In this document: one piece after another, positions 35,411 to 44,799 of the stretch
How positions within the stretch are numbered: position 1 is the first letter of the stretch
Layout of the letters: each line of letters begins with the position of its first letter
Assembly (NCBI GenBank): GCA_034440575.1
Contig: JAOTOL010001547.1
Coordinates: 1,042,001 to 1,106,000 of the forward strand
Source: Imbricaverruca yamaguchii
Taxonomy: Eukaryota; Arthropoda; Thecostraca; Neoverrucidae
DNA length: 64,000 bases
Direction of reading: 5' to 3'
Notes under the pieces: model-generated
Database searches by the model: none
Told to the model about the DNA's origin: nothing
Seen by the model: only the letters and a program-made list of their open reading frames with translations
Translations under genes and position numbers: made by a program

Positions 35411-35624
35411 ACCCTCCTTCACTGTTGCGGCAGCATCCGAGTCGCCACACTGACCCTCTCCCCACCAACCGCCGGCACCCCATCAATGGGCGGCCCGTTA
35501 TTCACACCTGGGCCGACTCAGGCGGCCAATCCGTCGACCTCATCGGCGTCCGTCACGTATCGACCGGGTCGGGCGGCCGGCGCGCGTTTTTGCCGACCCG
35601 CCGCGTGCCGCGCGCCAGTCCGGG

Positions 35625-35905
35625 GCTGACCAGGGCTGCGCTGACCTGGGCTGCGCTGACCTGCCGCCGACCCTCATCGGCGCCCGTCCGAGGCTGACCA
35701 GGGCCGCGCTGACCTGCCGCCCCGGGGCTGATCAGGGCCGCGCTGACCTGGGCTGCGCTGACCTGCCGCCCGGGATTGACCAAGGCCGTGCTGACCTGCC
35801 GCTTGGCCCTCATCGGCGTCCATCCGGGGCTGACCAGGCCCGCCCGTCCCGCGCTGACCTGCCCGCCCGCCCGGGGCTGACCGGGGCCGCGTTGACCTGC
35901 CCGCC
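35625..35905 (+). repeat. GC-rich minisatellite abutting the exon 3 acceptor
   Basis: Units built from GGGGCTGACCAGGGC and GCGCTGACCTG(C/G)CCGCC with variable lengths (about 16-48 bp). The last unit (GCGTTGACCTGCCCGCC) ends some 10 bp before the acceptor CCCTCAG. Each unit contains CTGAC, the metazoan branchpoint-like word, followed by a C-rich tract. Confidence 0.9.
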
Positions 35906-35915
35906 CTGCCCTCAG

Positions 35916-36032
35916 ACGCATGTTCCCCACGGTGAAGGTGCGGCTGCACGGACTGCTTCCCACCGACTCGTACATCGTCTACCTGGACATGGTGCCCGTG
36001 GACGACAAGCGCTACCGCTACGTCTACCACAG
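35916..36032 (+). CDS. TBX15/18/22-like: T-box factor TBX15/18/22-like, exon 3
   Basis: A 117-bp exon between CCCTCAG and AG|GTGAGC. It completes the split Arg codon and encodes RRMFPTVKVRLHGL, SYIVYLDMVPVDDKRY and RYVYH, ending with two bases of the next Ser codon. RRMFP is the T-box dimer/DNA-contact strand. VDxKRYRYVYHSS is characteristic of TBX15/18/22, whereas TBX20 proteins read AYHRSS. The junction positions agree with what I recall of the introns in vertebrate TBX15/18/22 genes. Confidence 0.96.
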
Positions 36033-36179
36033 GTGAGCGCGCGTGTCCGCCTACACTCGACTGTTGCCATTGACGATGTTGTGATGGAGCAATCATTGTG
36101 CCAACTGGAAGGCTGCCTGATGGCAGCAGCTGCAGCTTGCGCGCATGCTCGCACCAGTACCACAATAATATAGCACCGT

Positions 36180-36825
36180 TACCGCACTAGTACCACACCG
36201 GTACTGCACCGGTACCGCACCGGTACCACACCGGCACCGCACCGGTACCACACCAGTACCGCACCAGTACCGCACCGGTACCGCACCGGTACCGCACCGG
36301 TACCGCACCGGTACCACACCGGCACCGCACCGGTACCACACCAGTACCGCACCAGTACCGCACCGGTACCGCACCAGTACCGCATCAGTACCGCACCAGT
36401 ACCGCACCGGTACCGCACCGGTACCGCTCCAGTACCACACCGGTACCGCACCGGTACCGCACCGGTACCGCACAGATACCGCACAGATGCCGCACCGGTA
36501 CCGCACCAGTACCGCACCGGTACCGCACAGGTACCGCACCGGTACCGCATCAGTACCGCACCAGTACCGCACCGGTACCGCACCGGTACCGCACCAGTAC
36601 CGCACCGGTACCGCACCGGTACCGCACCGGTACCGCACCGGTACCGCACCGGTACCGCACCGGTACCGCACCGGTACTGCACAGATACCGCACAGATACC
36701 GCACCGGTACCGCACCAGTACCGCACCGGTACCGCACCGGTACCGCACCGGTACCGCACCAGTACCGCACAGGTACCGCACCGGTACCGCACCAGTACCG
36801 CACCGGTGCCGCACCGGTACCGCTG
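36180..36825. repeat. 11-bp minisatellite, about 58 copies
   Basis: Unit CCGCACCGGTA with CCGCACCAGTA, CCGCACAGATA and CCACACCGGTA variants, beginning 148 bp after the exon 3 donor. Because 11 is not a multiple of three, the same peptide (VPVRYRCGTGA on -) appears in all frames, producing overlapping ORFs of up to 260 codons. These are not genes. A variant block (ACAGATACCGCACAGAT) recurs near 36475 and 36675. Confidence 0.97.
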
Positions 36826-37749
36826 ATGCTGATCAGTTCGGGTGTCGACCGCATCCTTAAACCCATCTGACGCATTCGGTCAGACTCGTGCCTGGCATTC
36901 GGGGTTTTACATCGGTGGGACTACGGCCAGGGACGCATTGTTGCCGCACAGCTGCGAGGAATTCCAGTCACCATGAGCCCGTCCCTCTCCATACAACCCG
37001 ATAGGGTTAATGGTAAACCTGATGAGAAGTTCAGGAGGGCAGTGAAACAGCTGCCCTTCCATCACCCTGTTCCTGCGCCATCGCGCTCAGGACTTGGCGG
37101 CGCTCACGGTGTCCACGGGACGCTATCTAAGCTGTGGTGTCACGAGCTGTCAGCCCAAAGCCAAGGTGTAGTGAGCATCCAGTCCAAGCCGTGACGTCAT
37201 GAGCACACCACCCAAACCATGGTTTCATGAGTATAGCACCTAAACGATGGCGTCATGCTCATCCCATCCATGCCATCATCTGGTTTCATGAGCGCCCTAT
37301 CCAAACCGTGGTGCCATAAGCTGCTCATATAAGCATGACGGCATTAAATGCCACCCAAAACTACGGTATGGGCGCCAAACAATGATTGTCGTTCCCCCGC
37401 TCAAGAGTCCCAATAAACAACCAACCAAGCGAATGCATCGTGAGTCACTGCCACGTGCATGTCATCACCACGTCAACTCGTGAGGCTTCGTCGACACGAC
37501 CTATGAACGTGACGACAGGTCAGCCAGAAGACGGACACACCGCCAGCCAGCCACGGCCGGTACCTGGCACACAGCCGAGCTCAACACCACACCCACGGAC
37601 TGGGACAGTCACTAGCCAGCTGCCACCACCAGTCGGCGGAGCTGTTCCACACACTGTGTCCCAGAGCAATAGCGCTGATACAGCCACACACAGAGATTCC
37701 CCCAGGATCCATCCCTGACTCGAAGCTATCCAGGCGAGACTACTTCTGC

Positions 37750-38234
37750 CCTCAGCTAGGACTGGCCTGTGCGAAGCTGAGTGTGCCCCCGCTCGAATTG
37801 TACATACACCATGAGACTGGTCTGCCCTCAGCTCGGAGTTGGCGTCGCCGGACCTTTTGTGGCCCCTGGTCAGAGTGTACACCATGAGGCTGGTCCGCCC
37901 TCAGCTCGGAGTGGGCCGTCGCCGGACCGTTTGTGCCTCCTGGTCAGAGTGTGCACCATGCCCTCAGATCGGAGTGTGCGTCACCGGACAGTTTGTGCCC
38001 CTGCTCAGAGTGTACACCATGAGACTAGTTTGCCCTCAGCTCGGTGGGCGTCGCCGGAGCGTTTGTGCCCCCTGCCCTCAGCTCGGAGTGGGCCGTCACC
38101 GGACCGTTTGTGCCCCTGGTCAGGTGTGCCCATGCCCTCAGATCGGAGTGTGTCCGGAATTTGAAAGTGTACACCATGAGACTAGTTTGCCCTCAGCTCG
38201 GAGTGGGGCGTCGCCAGACAGTTTGTGTCTCAGA
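37750..38234 (+). repeat. Minisatellite carrying exon 4 splice acceptor copies, left block
   Basis: About eight units of roughly 40-75 bp with the order CCCTCAGCTCGGAGTGGG, CGTCGCCGGACCG, TTTGTGCCCCTGGTCAG, AGTGTACACCATG. The first part equals the exon 4 3' splice site and its first codons (CCCTCAG|C TCG GAT TGG GCC). Some units are shortened. The block is interrupted at 38235 by a LINE and resumes at 38937. Confidence 0.95.
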
Positions 38235-38936
38235 ACAGACCAAGGAAGCCAGGAAGAAGGCACTGAGAATGTTTGGGGCAATAAATAGGAATGTATCATA
38301 CAGAAGTGAGGAAGTCAACTGAAAGCTTTACTGTGCATATGACATGCCATATTTGGAATACTGCATCCAAGCTTGGTCTCCTAGCTATGAAAAAGATTGT
38401 TGGCTTTTAGAGAGAGTACAAAAGAGGGCTACAAAAATGGTTAATGGCATAAGCAACCTGGCATATGAGGAAAGATTGAATAAATTGAATATGTTTTCAC
38501 TTAGATATAGAATGCTGAGAGGAGATCTCATCGAGGTCTTTAAATTTGTCCATGGTCTGGAGAGGGGATACCTTAGGGAAATGTTTGAATTTAACAGAAA
38601 TGATGCAATTAGAGGTCATAAATTCAAAATTAAAGTTAACCACAGCAGAACAAGGTTAAGGCAGGCTTTCTTCACCAACAGGGTAGTAGAACACTGGAAC
38701 CAGCTGCCAGAAAACATTGTCAGTAGCAGCACGTTGAACATCTTTTAAAACAGCAAAGACGATCATTATAAGAATAGAGGGCTTGCTTTTCCCTATTACA
38801 GTGAGGGCTGATTGACATATTTGGTGGGCAACTGGTTCAGTGTACAGAGTGCAACCAAGAAGGGCGCTTGTGGCTCATAGTTGCACTAATCTTTTATGTC
38901 TTTATGTCTGTATGTCTTTATGTCTCCTGGTCAGAG
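38235..38936 (+). mobile_element. CR1-like LINE 3' end inserted in the minisatellite
   Basis: The C-terminal part of a non-LTR reverse transcriptase polyprotein: KALRMFGAINRNVSYRSEEV, an in-frame TGA (38320-38322), then PYLEYCIQAWSP, LLERVQKRATKMV, RVVEHWNQLPENIV, with a stop at about 38746. A 3' UTR and a TTTATGTC-type octamer tail (about 38895-38926) follow. It is 5' truncated and defective. Minisatellite sequence flanks it on both sides, so it inserted after that array had formed. Confidence 0.93.
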
Positions 38937-39165
38937 TGTACACCATGAGGCTGGTCTGCCCTCAGCTCGGAGTGGGCCGTTGCCGGACCGTTTGTGCCCC
39001 CTGGTCAGAGTGTACACCATGCCCTCAGCTCGGAGTGGGCCGTCGCAGGACCGTTTGTGCCCCCTGGTCAGAGTGTACACCATGAGACTGGTCCGCCCTC
39101 AGCTCGGAGTGGGCCGTTGCCGGACCGTTTGTGCCCCCTGGTCAGAGTGTACACCATGCCCTCAG
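38937..39165 (+). repeat. Minisatellite carrying exon 4 splice acceptor copies, right block
   Basis: Acceptor words CCCTCAG end at 38965, 39028, 39102 and 39165 (the last is the inferred true site), giving spacings of 63, 74 and 63 bp. The 74-bp unit carries an extra AGACTGGTCCG. The stretch from 39103 to 39165 is open and in frame with exon 4. Confidence 0.96.
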
Positions 39166-39328
39166 CTCGGATTGGGCCGTCGCAGGACCTGGCGACACGT
39201 TCAGCTGCCACAACCGGTACGTCCACCCAGACTCCCCAGCTCCGGGGCGGCTCTGGACCTCCCAGGGAATCGTCGCCTTCGACAAGCTCAAGCTGACCAA
39301 CCGGCGGCACTCCTGCACGGCATCTCAG
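39166..39328 (+). CDS. TBX15/18/22-like: T-box factor TBX15/18/22-like, exon 4
   Basis: A 163-bp exon after CCCTCAG. It completes the Ser codon and reads SSDWAVAGPGDTFSCHNR, YVHPDSPAPGRLW, TSQGIVAFDKLKLTN, RRHSCTASQ. It aligns without gaps to the TBX15/18 segment SSKWMVAGNAD...YIHPDSP...SFDKLKLTN. The conserved NELDxxGHI stretch after KLTN is replaced by RRHSCTASQIA. The donor CAG|GTCAGG departs from consensus. Phase 0 at the 3' end fits exon 5. Use of the acceptor at 39102 would add 21 residues (SSEWAVAGPFVPP...) in frame. Confidence 0.95.
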
Positions 39329-39545
39329 GTCAGGGCACAGCTCAGGTCAGGCCATAGCTCAGCTCAGGTCAAGTCACAGCCCTGGTTTGGTTATAGCTCT
39401 GGTCAGGTCACATCACTTGTTAGGTTACAGCTCTGGTCAGGTCATAGTCCTGGTCAGGTCGCACGCCGCCTCCGCTCAGGTCATGTGACAGCCGGGTCAG
39501 GTCGTGCCCCGGCCCAAATCAGGTATCATGCCAACCGGCCAGGTC
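39316..39545 (+). repeat. Tandem CAGGTCAGG-type repeat across the exon 4 donor
   Basis: From the end of exon 4 onward, CTCAGGTCAGG recurs at about 39324 and 39341, then CAGGTCA at irregular spacing of 17-35 bp to about 39545 (at least eight copies, with GCTCTGGT and CACAGC words between). The true donor CAG|GTCAGG is the first member. The last bases of exon 4 (GGCATCTCAG) look like part of the repeat. Confidence 0.85.
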
Positions 39546-40699
39546 AGAGTCAACACAGATAAGACCACTTGAGAATCCAGATCAGGCTACGCGAAGCAAT
39601 AGGTCAAATTCGGCCCAGTCGGGTACGCGACAGCCAGATAAACGCACACGACAGCTCGGCTGGTGCGTCCGACCCCCGCAGGTCAGCCAGGATGGCAAGA
39701 GCGCTAGCTGACCACGTGACTCAGATCACGTGACAGCTACGGCCAGGTCGGTACAATCCAGAGTCCAGGTCACAAGCAGCCTATGCCAGGCCACATTGCA
39801 TCCCAGGTCATGCGACATGGAAAAGAAGATAGATCATAAGTCGGCTCAAATCAGCCTTGTCTGGTTTCGGTTCGCGCGACGCGCTAGTCGACGTACGCTT
39901 GAGGATTGAAAGTAAGCTATGCTAGTATGCTAAACCGACTATGCTAGTAAGCTATGTCGGTTTAGGTCATTCGCCAATCGCAAGGTGATCACCTGATTGA
40001 TTTGTTGTGTGCGAGTGTACCAGTTGTGTACCAGAGTGTACCATTTACGTATCAGAGTGTACCAGTTATGCACCGGAGTGTACTATTTCATAGGCATGCG
40101 AGCGTGACTGACATTGTTTGAACACAACTTGCAGCGCGTACATCTGTCTGCCCCCAATAACTTGATCTTGGAAGTGAACCATCAAAGTGGATATGTTGAT
40201 TATTCTACACCTCTACACCACGCTAAGCTAATTACAACCACCGAAACTTTATTTATTGTGAATGACCGCAGATCACCGCGCGCGATTGGATCGATTTCAA
40301 AGATGGTCCGCAATCGATTTTGGTGGCCACCGCCTGGTGAAGTTCATTGGCGCCCAAACTGAGATACGATGTGCGATCAGCACCAAAAGCAATCGAGACA
40401 AATCCATGTATGATGGAGCGTCGGAGAAATGTTTCACCAGGCCGCAGCTAACCAGATCTAATCCATTGCTTATTTGAGATTAAGGGCGCATCGACTGCGT
40501 CGGTCATGCAGCAATCCATTGCTTAGCTCTACCACATCGCAATTTGTAAATCGTCCCACACATTTTGATGGTTATTGTCTGTGGTTATATGGTTCCCTGA
40601 GTCGTGAATTATCACGACGTCGACGTATGGACTCTCAGCGGGCTTTGCGCCACGCCCTACTGTTGACACGATCGACCTCAACATTACGTACGTTTTCAG
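39546..40699 (+). other. Rest of intron 4
   Basis: Contains more CAGGTCA words to about 39800, and a short array at about 40010-40085 of AGAGTGTACCA(G/T)TTA(C/T)G type (three to four copies of about 27 bp). It ends CGTTTTCAG. No gene seen. Confidence 0.7.
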
Positions 40700-40861
40700 A
40701 TTGCACTGCACTCCATGCACAAGTACCGCCCCCGTGTGCACGTGCAATGGACAGATGACCTTCTGACTCCGGTTGAACAACAGATTGACCTGAAAAGGTC
40801 ACTCACCTTCAGTTTCCCGGAGACGGAGTTCATCACCGTCACTGCCTACCAAAACCAGGAG
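40700..40861 (+). CDS. TBX15/18/22-like: T-box factor TBX15/18/22-like, exon 5
   Basis: A 162-bp, phase-0 exon between CGTTTTCAG and GAG|GTGAGC. It encodes IALHSMHKYRPRVHVQW, a variable loop (TDDLLTPVEQQIDLKRS), then LTFSFPETEFITVTAYQNQE. LHSMHKYxPRVHV and FPETxFxxVTAYQNQ are core T-box strands. LHSMHKYQPRVHV in particular is the TBX15/18 form. This is the clearest exon of the gene. Confidence 0.97.
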
Positions 40862-41050
40862 GTGAGCATGTCGGAGGTGATGCACGCAAAGTCCAACGCA
40901 TCGGAGGGGGGGATGTCGCAATTGCAGGGAAACTGATTGAAACAGACCATGGAAAACTAAGATAATTGCAGAGAGAACACGAAAGGAACCAATCGCGCTG
41001 TTGACGTGCTGAGCACCACCGAAGCTGGTTCCACCACTGGTGAGATGAGA

Positions 41051-41094
41051 GACATGTATGGGCATTAGCCCATACATGTCCGGATGATATCCGG
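41051..41094. repeat. Two adjacent hairpins
   Basis: GACATGTATGGGC (41051-41063), loop ATTA, then the exact complement to 41080. This is followed by CCGGAT-GAT-ATCCGG (41080-41094). Both stems are perfect. Confidence 0.85.
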
Positions 41095-41187
41095 TCATCT
41101 GTTCAGTGCGCCCGAGCATCTGTGCTTATTTTGTCGCGACATATCAGCGACAGTCGAACACAGGAGCCACCAATGTATTGCCACGAT

Positions 41188-41253
41188 GAGAACTAGCGGT
41201 AGAAGTTACAGTCCCATGGGACTGTTGGACTGTTGCTACTACCGCTAGTTCTC
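41188..41253. repeat. Nested hairpin and 18-bp palindrome
   Basis: A perfect 15-bp stem GAGAACTAGCGGTAG (41188-41202) pairs with 41239-41253. Inside it, ACAGTCCCATGGGACTGT (41208-41225) is a perfect 18-bp palindrome. Foldback structure in an intron; function unknown. Confidence 0.85.
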
Positions 41254-41623
41254 ACTTGACTGCAGTCAAGCAAGACGGCATTTGAAGATGACGGAGATGG
41301 TGAAATCGGTTTTGAGGGATCATTCCATCCGGTGGTAACCTCGTCGGCATACACATCGAGAAATCCGTCGTTCTTCAGCGATGTTCGAACCGGCGAACTT
41401 GAATGTTGGCTGTTAGCGAAGAGTGAAGCCCACAATTGAAAATGAAGCTGAGCAGGACATTAGGGATTTCTAAAAGCTTGATCGTAGCTTTATGGCCAGC
41501 CTAGGAACAGATATTGAACACTTGCGTGCAATTCCACCCACAGCACCATGTCATCTTGTGGACATTTCTTGATGTTGTATTTATGTTTGATCTCATTCGC
41601 TGGCCTTTGCAGATATACAAAGT

Positions 41624-41977
41624 TTGTGTAAGTTCTCACCAGCTGACAGCGGAAAAAGAACAATAATATCTGTCAGGAGGATGTCAGTGGACACCATCCC
41701 AACACACGAAAATGTGGAAGTACACGCAGCAATGCTGTATAACGTGCGTTTACGCACGTGTCAGGGTACCATTACGAGATGTAATTCGTATGAGAATTAC
41801 TATGCCTATGTCATTGAAATGAGATTAGACGATGCAATTATGGACGGTGTAATTATGAGACTGGAAGTATTACGATCAAATGGCCAACTAGCCTTTTTGG
41901 AAGGTAAGGACAAGCTGGCGAGAAAGGAGAGAGTGAGCTTTCATGCAGGAAAACGATTAATGGAAGAACTATCTTAA
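41624..41977 (+). other. Unrecognised 117-codon ORF in intron 5
   Basis: Reads MCKFSPADSGKRTIIS, then VEVHAAMLYNVRLRTC, and ends RVSFHAGKRLMEELS. Codon use is mixed and not repeat-driven. It could be a remnant of a mobile-element gene or chance. No domain is recognised and there are no clear splice sites, so it is not called as a gene. Confidence 0.2.
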
Positions 41978-42339
41978 ATACAAAATAACGTCTGCATCGA
42001 ACAGTTGGCGCTCTATTGGCACTTTACCGGTTACCGTAAATTATCAACGTAATGGGTAATGCCGTTCTTCACATTTCCCGTCACACTATCTATCGCTGGT
42101 CTTTGTGTTTGCCGTTGGTGAAACGGAGGCCTATTACCTAAGATAGTTCAATATGAGTGTGTGCAAACAGCAATCGGAGTTACTCACTGGAATCTCATCT
42201 ATAGGCCAGCTAGCTGTGTGTGCGTGTGTGGTGAATTTTGTCAGCAATCCACCGTGTTGGCTGTTAGCCATCTGTGCCTGCGTCGATGTATATGCACATG
42301 GTAGTGAAAGACGTGGCTGTACCTTCTTCACGTTTCCAG

Positions 42340-42407
42340 ATCACCCGGCTGAAAATTGCCAGCAACCCGTTCGCCAAGGGGTTCCGGGATCTGCCCGCGG
42401 CTAAAAG
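42340..42407 (+). CDS. TBX15/18/22-like: T-box factor TBX15/18/22-like, exon 6
   Basis: A 68-bp exon after CGTTTCCAG encoding ITRLKIASNPFAKGFRD and LPAAK plus two bases (donor AAAAG|GTAACC, phase 2). ITRLKI is the TBX15/18 form. NPFAKGFRD is the invariant C-terminal helix of the T-box that inserts into the DNA minor groove. It ends the DNA-binding domain at about residue 483, and the intron position matches vertebrate TBX22 (after FRDTGRNR). Confidence 0.95.
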
Positions 42408-43749
42408 GTAACCAGTGTTCCTCCGACTGCTCAGTGGCTAGAAAATGTCGATTTACCGGGTGTTTCAAGGACTGAAGCTCCGGAAACACGCAATAATCGT
42501 GTCTGAGGCTCCCCGTTTCCACCTGCTGCGAAGAGACGAGCCCCGCGATACTCGATCTCAGCTGAGCGAGCCATGCCTACCACCATACCATCAATCACAT
42601 TCTTTGTTGTAAGCGTTTGCAAACATGGTAACTTAGAACCATGCAGGGCCCGGTGGGCGGTAGCATTTCCGTTCGGATGTGTGAATGTGGGCCTGCTACT
42701 ACGTACGAGCTTCCAACAGTGGCGTACCTAGGATATGCGTCAAAATAGGGAGGGGAAGAATTTGCACATTGCCATCTATCCCCGTTTTAAAGAAGTTCAC
42801 AGATTTCGGCCACTATTTTGTTCAAGGGGGCCCAAGGCAGAAATTAATTCGTGACAAATTAATTTTCCTATGCGGGAATCCAATCTACCACTACTGTTTC
42901 TAAGTTCGTCGATATCGAACCCTTCCCTCGTTCTATTTATTTGAGGTTCCTGCCGCTAATATTTTGGGACTCTATGGGCAATTTGGGGGTCTAGCACGAT
43001 TTTGAGGCTCCGGCGTGACTCTCGGGCTCTGGCTCGAATTTTGGATCCCCGCTGAATTTATTTTGGGCAAAATGATTTGTAAGTGCCCCTAACTGAAATT
43101 CTGATACCCCAGCGTGATTTTGGGTCCGGCGCCATTTTTTTCGGACCTGATGTCAGTTTTCAGGACCTCCTCGATTTGTTTCGGGCCCTGACATGATTCT
43201 TGGGGGCCCTGGTGAGATTCTCAGGGACCCATCACCCGCCAGGGAAAGTATTTGCCACTTTGTCCCCTTTGCATACGTCACTTGCCCTATATTACAGCAA
43301 AGGCTAGGCTCTATCTATTCTGTGTTCAACGAGAAAGTCCATCTTGTTTTGTTTGACGCCCAATATAACGGGACAACGATCATTTTCACTTTTGACCGAT
43401 TATGCAGCCTCGTAGCATCAAAACACGCCTGTGAGGCGCATGATTCACTTCGTTCATATTGTATGCTGATGTGCAACATTGCAAAAGTTTATAGCCCAGT
43501 CAATGTTAATCAGCGGATCCATCCAAAACGCAGATATCTATGCAATAGTGTGAAGAACTCTGACAAAAACGCAACAATTAAACATAGCAGTAGCTACTGT
43601 GAACAGTGGCTGCTACGAGAACACCGACAGAGTTGTAAGCCGCCGGCTGGTGCAATAATAGTGCGGTGTTAGTGTGTGTGGTGATGGCACGGGCTGGGTT
43701 GTAAGCCACTAACTGGAGCTGGGATAATGCGGTGTTAACGGTGGACTCT

Positions 43750-43893
43750 GGCCGGCTGAGAGGAGGTGCGTACCTGCCACCCAGCTCGGGTCGGCTTACC
43801 CGGCAGAGGAGGTACGTACCTGCCACCCAGCATTGGTCGGCAGAGGAGGTACGTACCTGCTGCCCAGCTCGGGTCGGCTTACCCGGCAGAGGA
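43750..43893. repeat. Tandem repeat, about 34-46 bp, three copies
   Basis: Units GAGGTACGTACCTGCC, ACCCAGCTCGGGTCGG, CTTACCCGGCAGAG, with one shortened copy. Each contains AGGTACGT, a donor-like word, and TACGTA, a palindrome. Confidence 0.88.
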
Positions 43894-43904
43894 GCTAAAA
43901 ATGA

Positions 43905-44092
43905 GCCACGAGATAAGCTCCGAAATGAGCTCCAAGATGGGCTCCGAGATGAGCTCTAAGATGGGCTCTGAGATGAGCTCCAAGATGGGCTCTGAGATGA
44001 GCTCCAAGATGGTCTCTGAGATGAGCTCCAAGATGGTCTCTGAGATGAGCTCCAAGATGGTCTCTGAGATGAGCTCCGAGATGAGGCCTCGA
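43905..44092. repeat. 24-bp minisatellite, about eight copies
   Basis: Unit GAGATGAGCTCCAAGATGG followed by (T/G)CTCT. It reads (M)SSKMxSE on + and SSSQRPSW/GAHLRDHL on -. The ORFs are a consequence of the 24-bp period. Confidence 0.93.
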
Positions 44093-44799
44093 GACGCGGA
44101 ATGTGCACTGGTATAAGCCGATATGATTCGAGGACACTACGAGGAGACTTCGCCAATAAATGAGACCAAAAGCCATGCTATTTGTAAAAGTCGCGAACAC
44201 ATGTAGGCGCATAATCTCCGAGTAATATAGTCATTAGACACCAATAAAAGTTATTAAAAAAAAACAAACAAAAAAAACAATGCTTACCGTTTGTGAAGAA
44301 AAAAACGCTTTCCGTCACAAAATGAAACAAAAATTGTATTAACGCCCGTATAACGGGTAGCTGCAACGCATCCATGAAGGTTTTACGTAACCATGACAGA
44401 AAAAAAGGCGAGCGAGCCGCCCCATGACAGAGCTGGTCAACCATGTTTTGTTGACCTTATAGTCCCAATTTTGTATGACTTCAGGTCACGTATCGTCATA
44501 ACAGGGAAGACTTCTGGTAGTTTTTCGCCAATATCAGGACTTATCGGCAGGACTTATCGGCAATATTTTAGCCTGAGTATTTCTAATTCATTTTTTCCAA
44601 ACAAATATTACCTGAATATTCGCTGGAGCGGTTTTATGTAGCAGAATCCAGTGATGAATGAGACGTTCCGCATGGATCCCGTCCATGCGATGTGGGACGC
44701 CACCCGATGTGGGAGCTCCAGTCCAACGGCCGAATTCGGATCGGGATATTAGCTTACCGTAAATGGTCAGGTGTAACCGTACCGAAATTCCTGAGCCGG

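Larger units (their letters stand above)
28733..35915 (+). other. Intron 2 of the T-box gene
   Basis: About 7.2 kb, GTGAGG...CCCTCAG. It contains a SINE (28825), a diverged 275-bp tandem repeat (29.9-31.2 kb), many TGACC words to 32.05 kb, an (AT)n tract (32.7 kb), a second SINE type (34.9 kb), and two minisatellites just before exon 3. A 233-codon - strand ORF (29437-30138) is composite, with mobile-element-like sequence at its 3' part, and is not called. Confidence 0.85.
36033..39165 (+). other. Intron 3 of the T-box gene
   Basis: GTGAGC...CCCTCAG, 3,133 bp. It contains an 11-bp array, unique sequence (36.85-37.75 kb), a minisatellite derived from the exon 4 splice region, and a CR1-like LINE end inserted into that minisatellite. 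Short ORFs in 36970-37720 show no domain. Confidence 0.9.
40862..42339 (+). other. Intron 5 of the T-box gene
   Basis: GTGAGC...CGTTTCCAG, 1,478 bp. It contains a cluster of strong hairpins (41051-41253) and an unrecognised 117-codon ORF (41624-41977). Confidence 0.9.

Noticed and set aside
36093..36875. 260-codon - strand ORF and overlapping ORFs
   Set aside because: Produced by the 11-bp array inside intron 3 of the T-box gene.
26740..42407. Assignment to Tbx20/H15 or Tbx1
   Set aside because: An initial reading YHR before the exon 3 donor suggested Tbx20, but the split codon becomes Ser after splicing (YHSSDW). LHSMHKY and ITRLKI plus the N-terminal ARAFSV motif fit TBX15/18/22 better.
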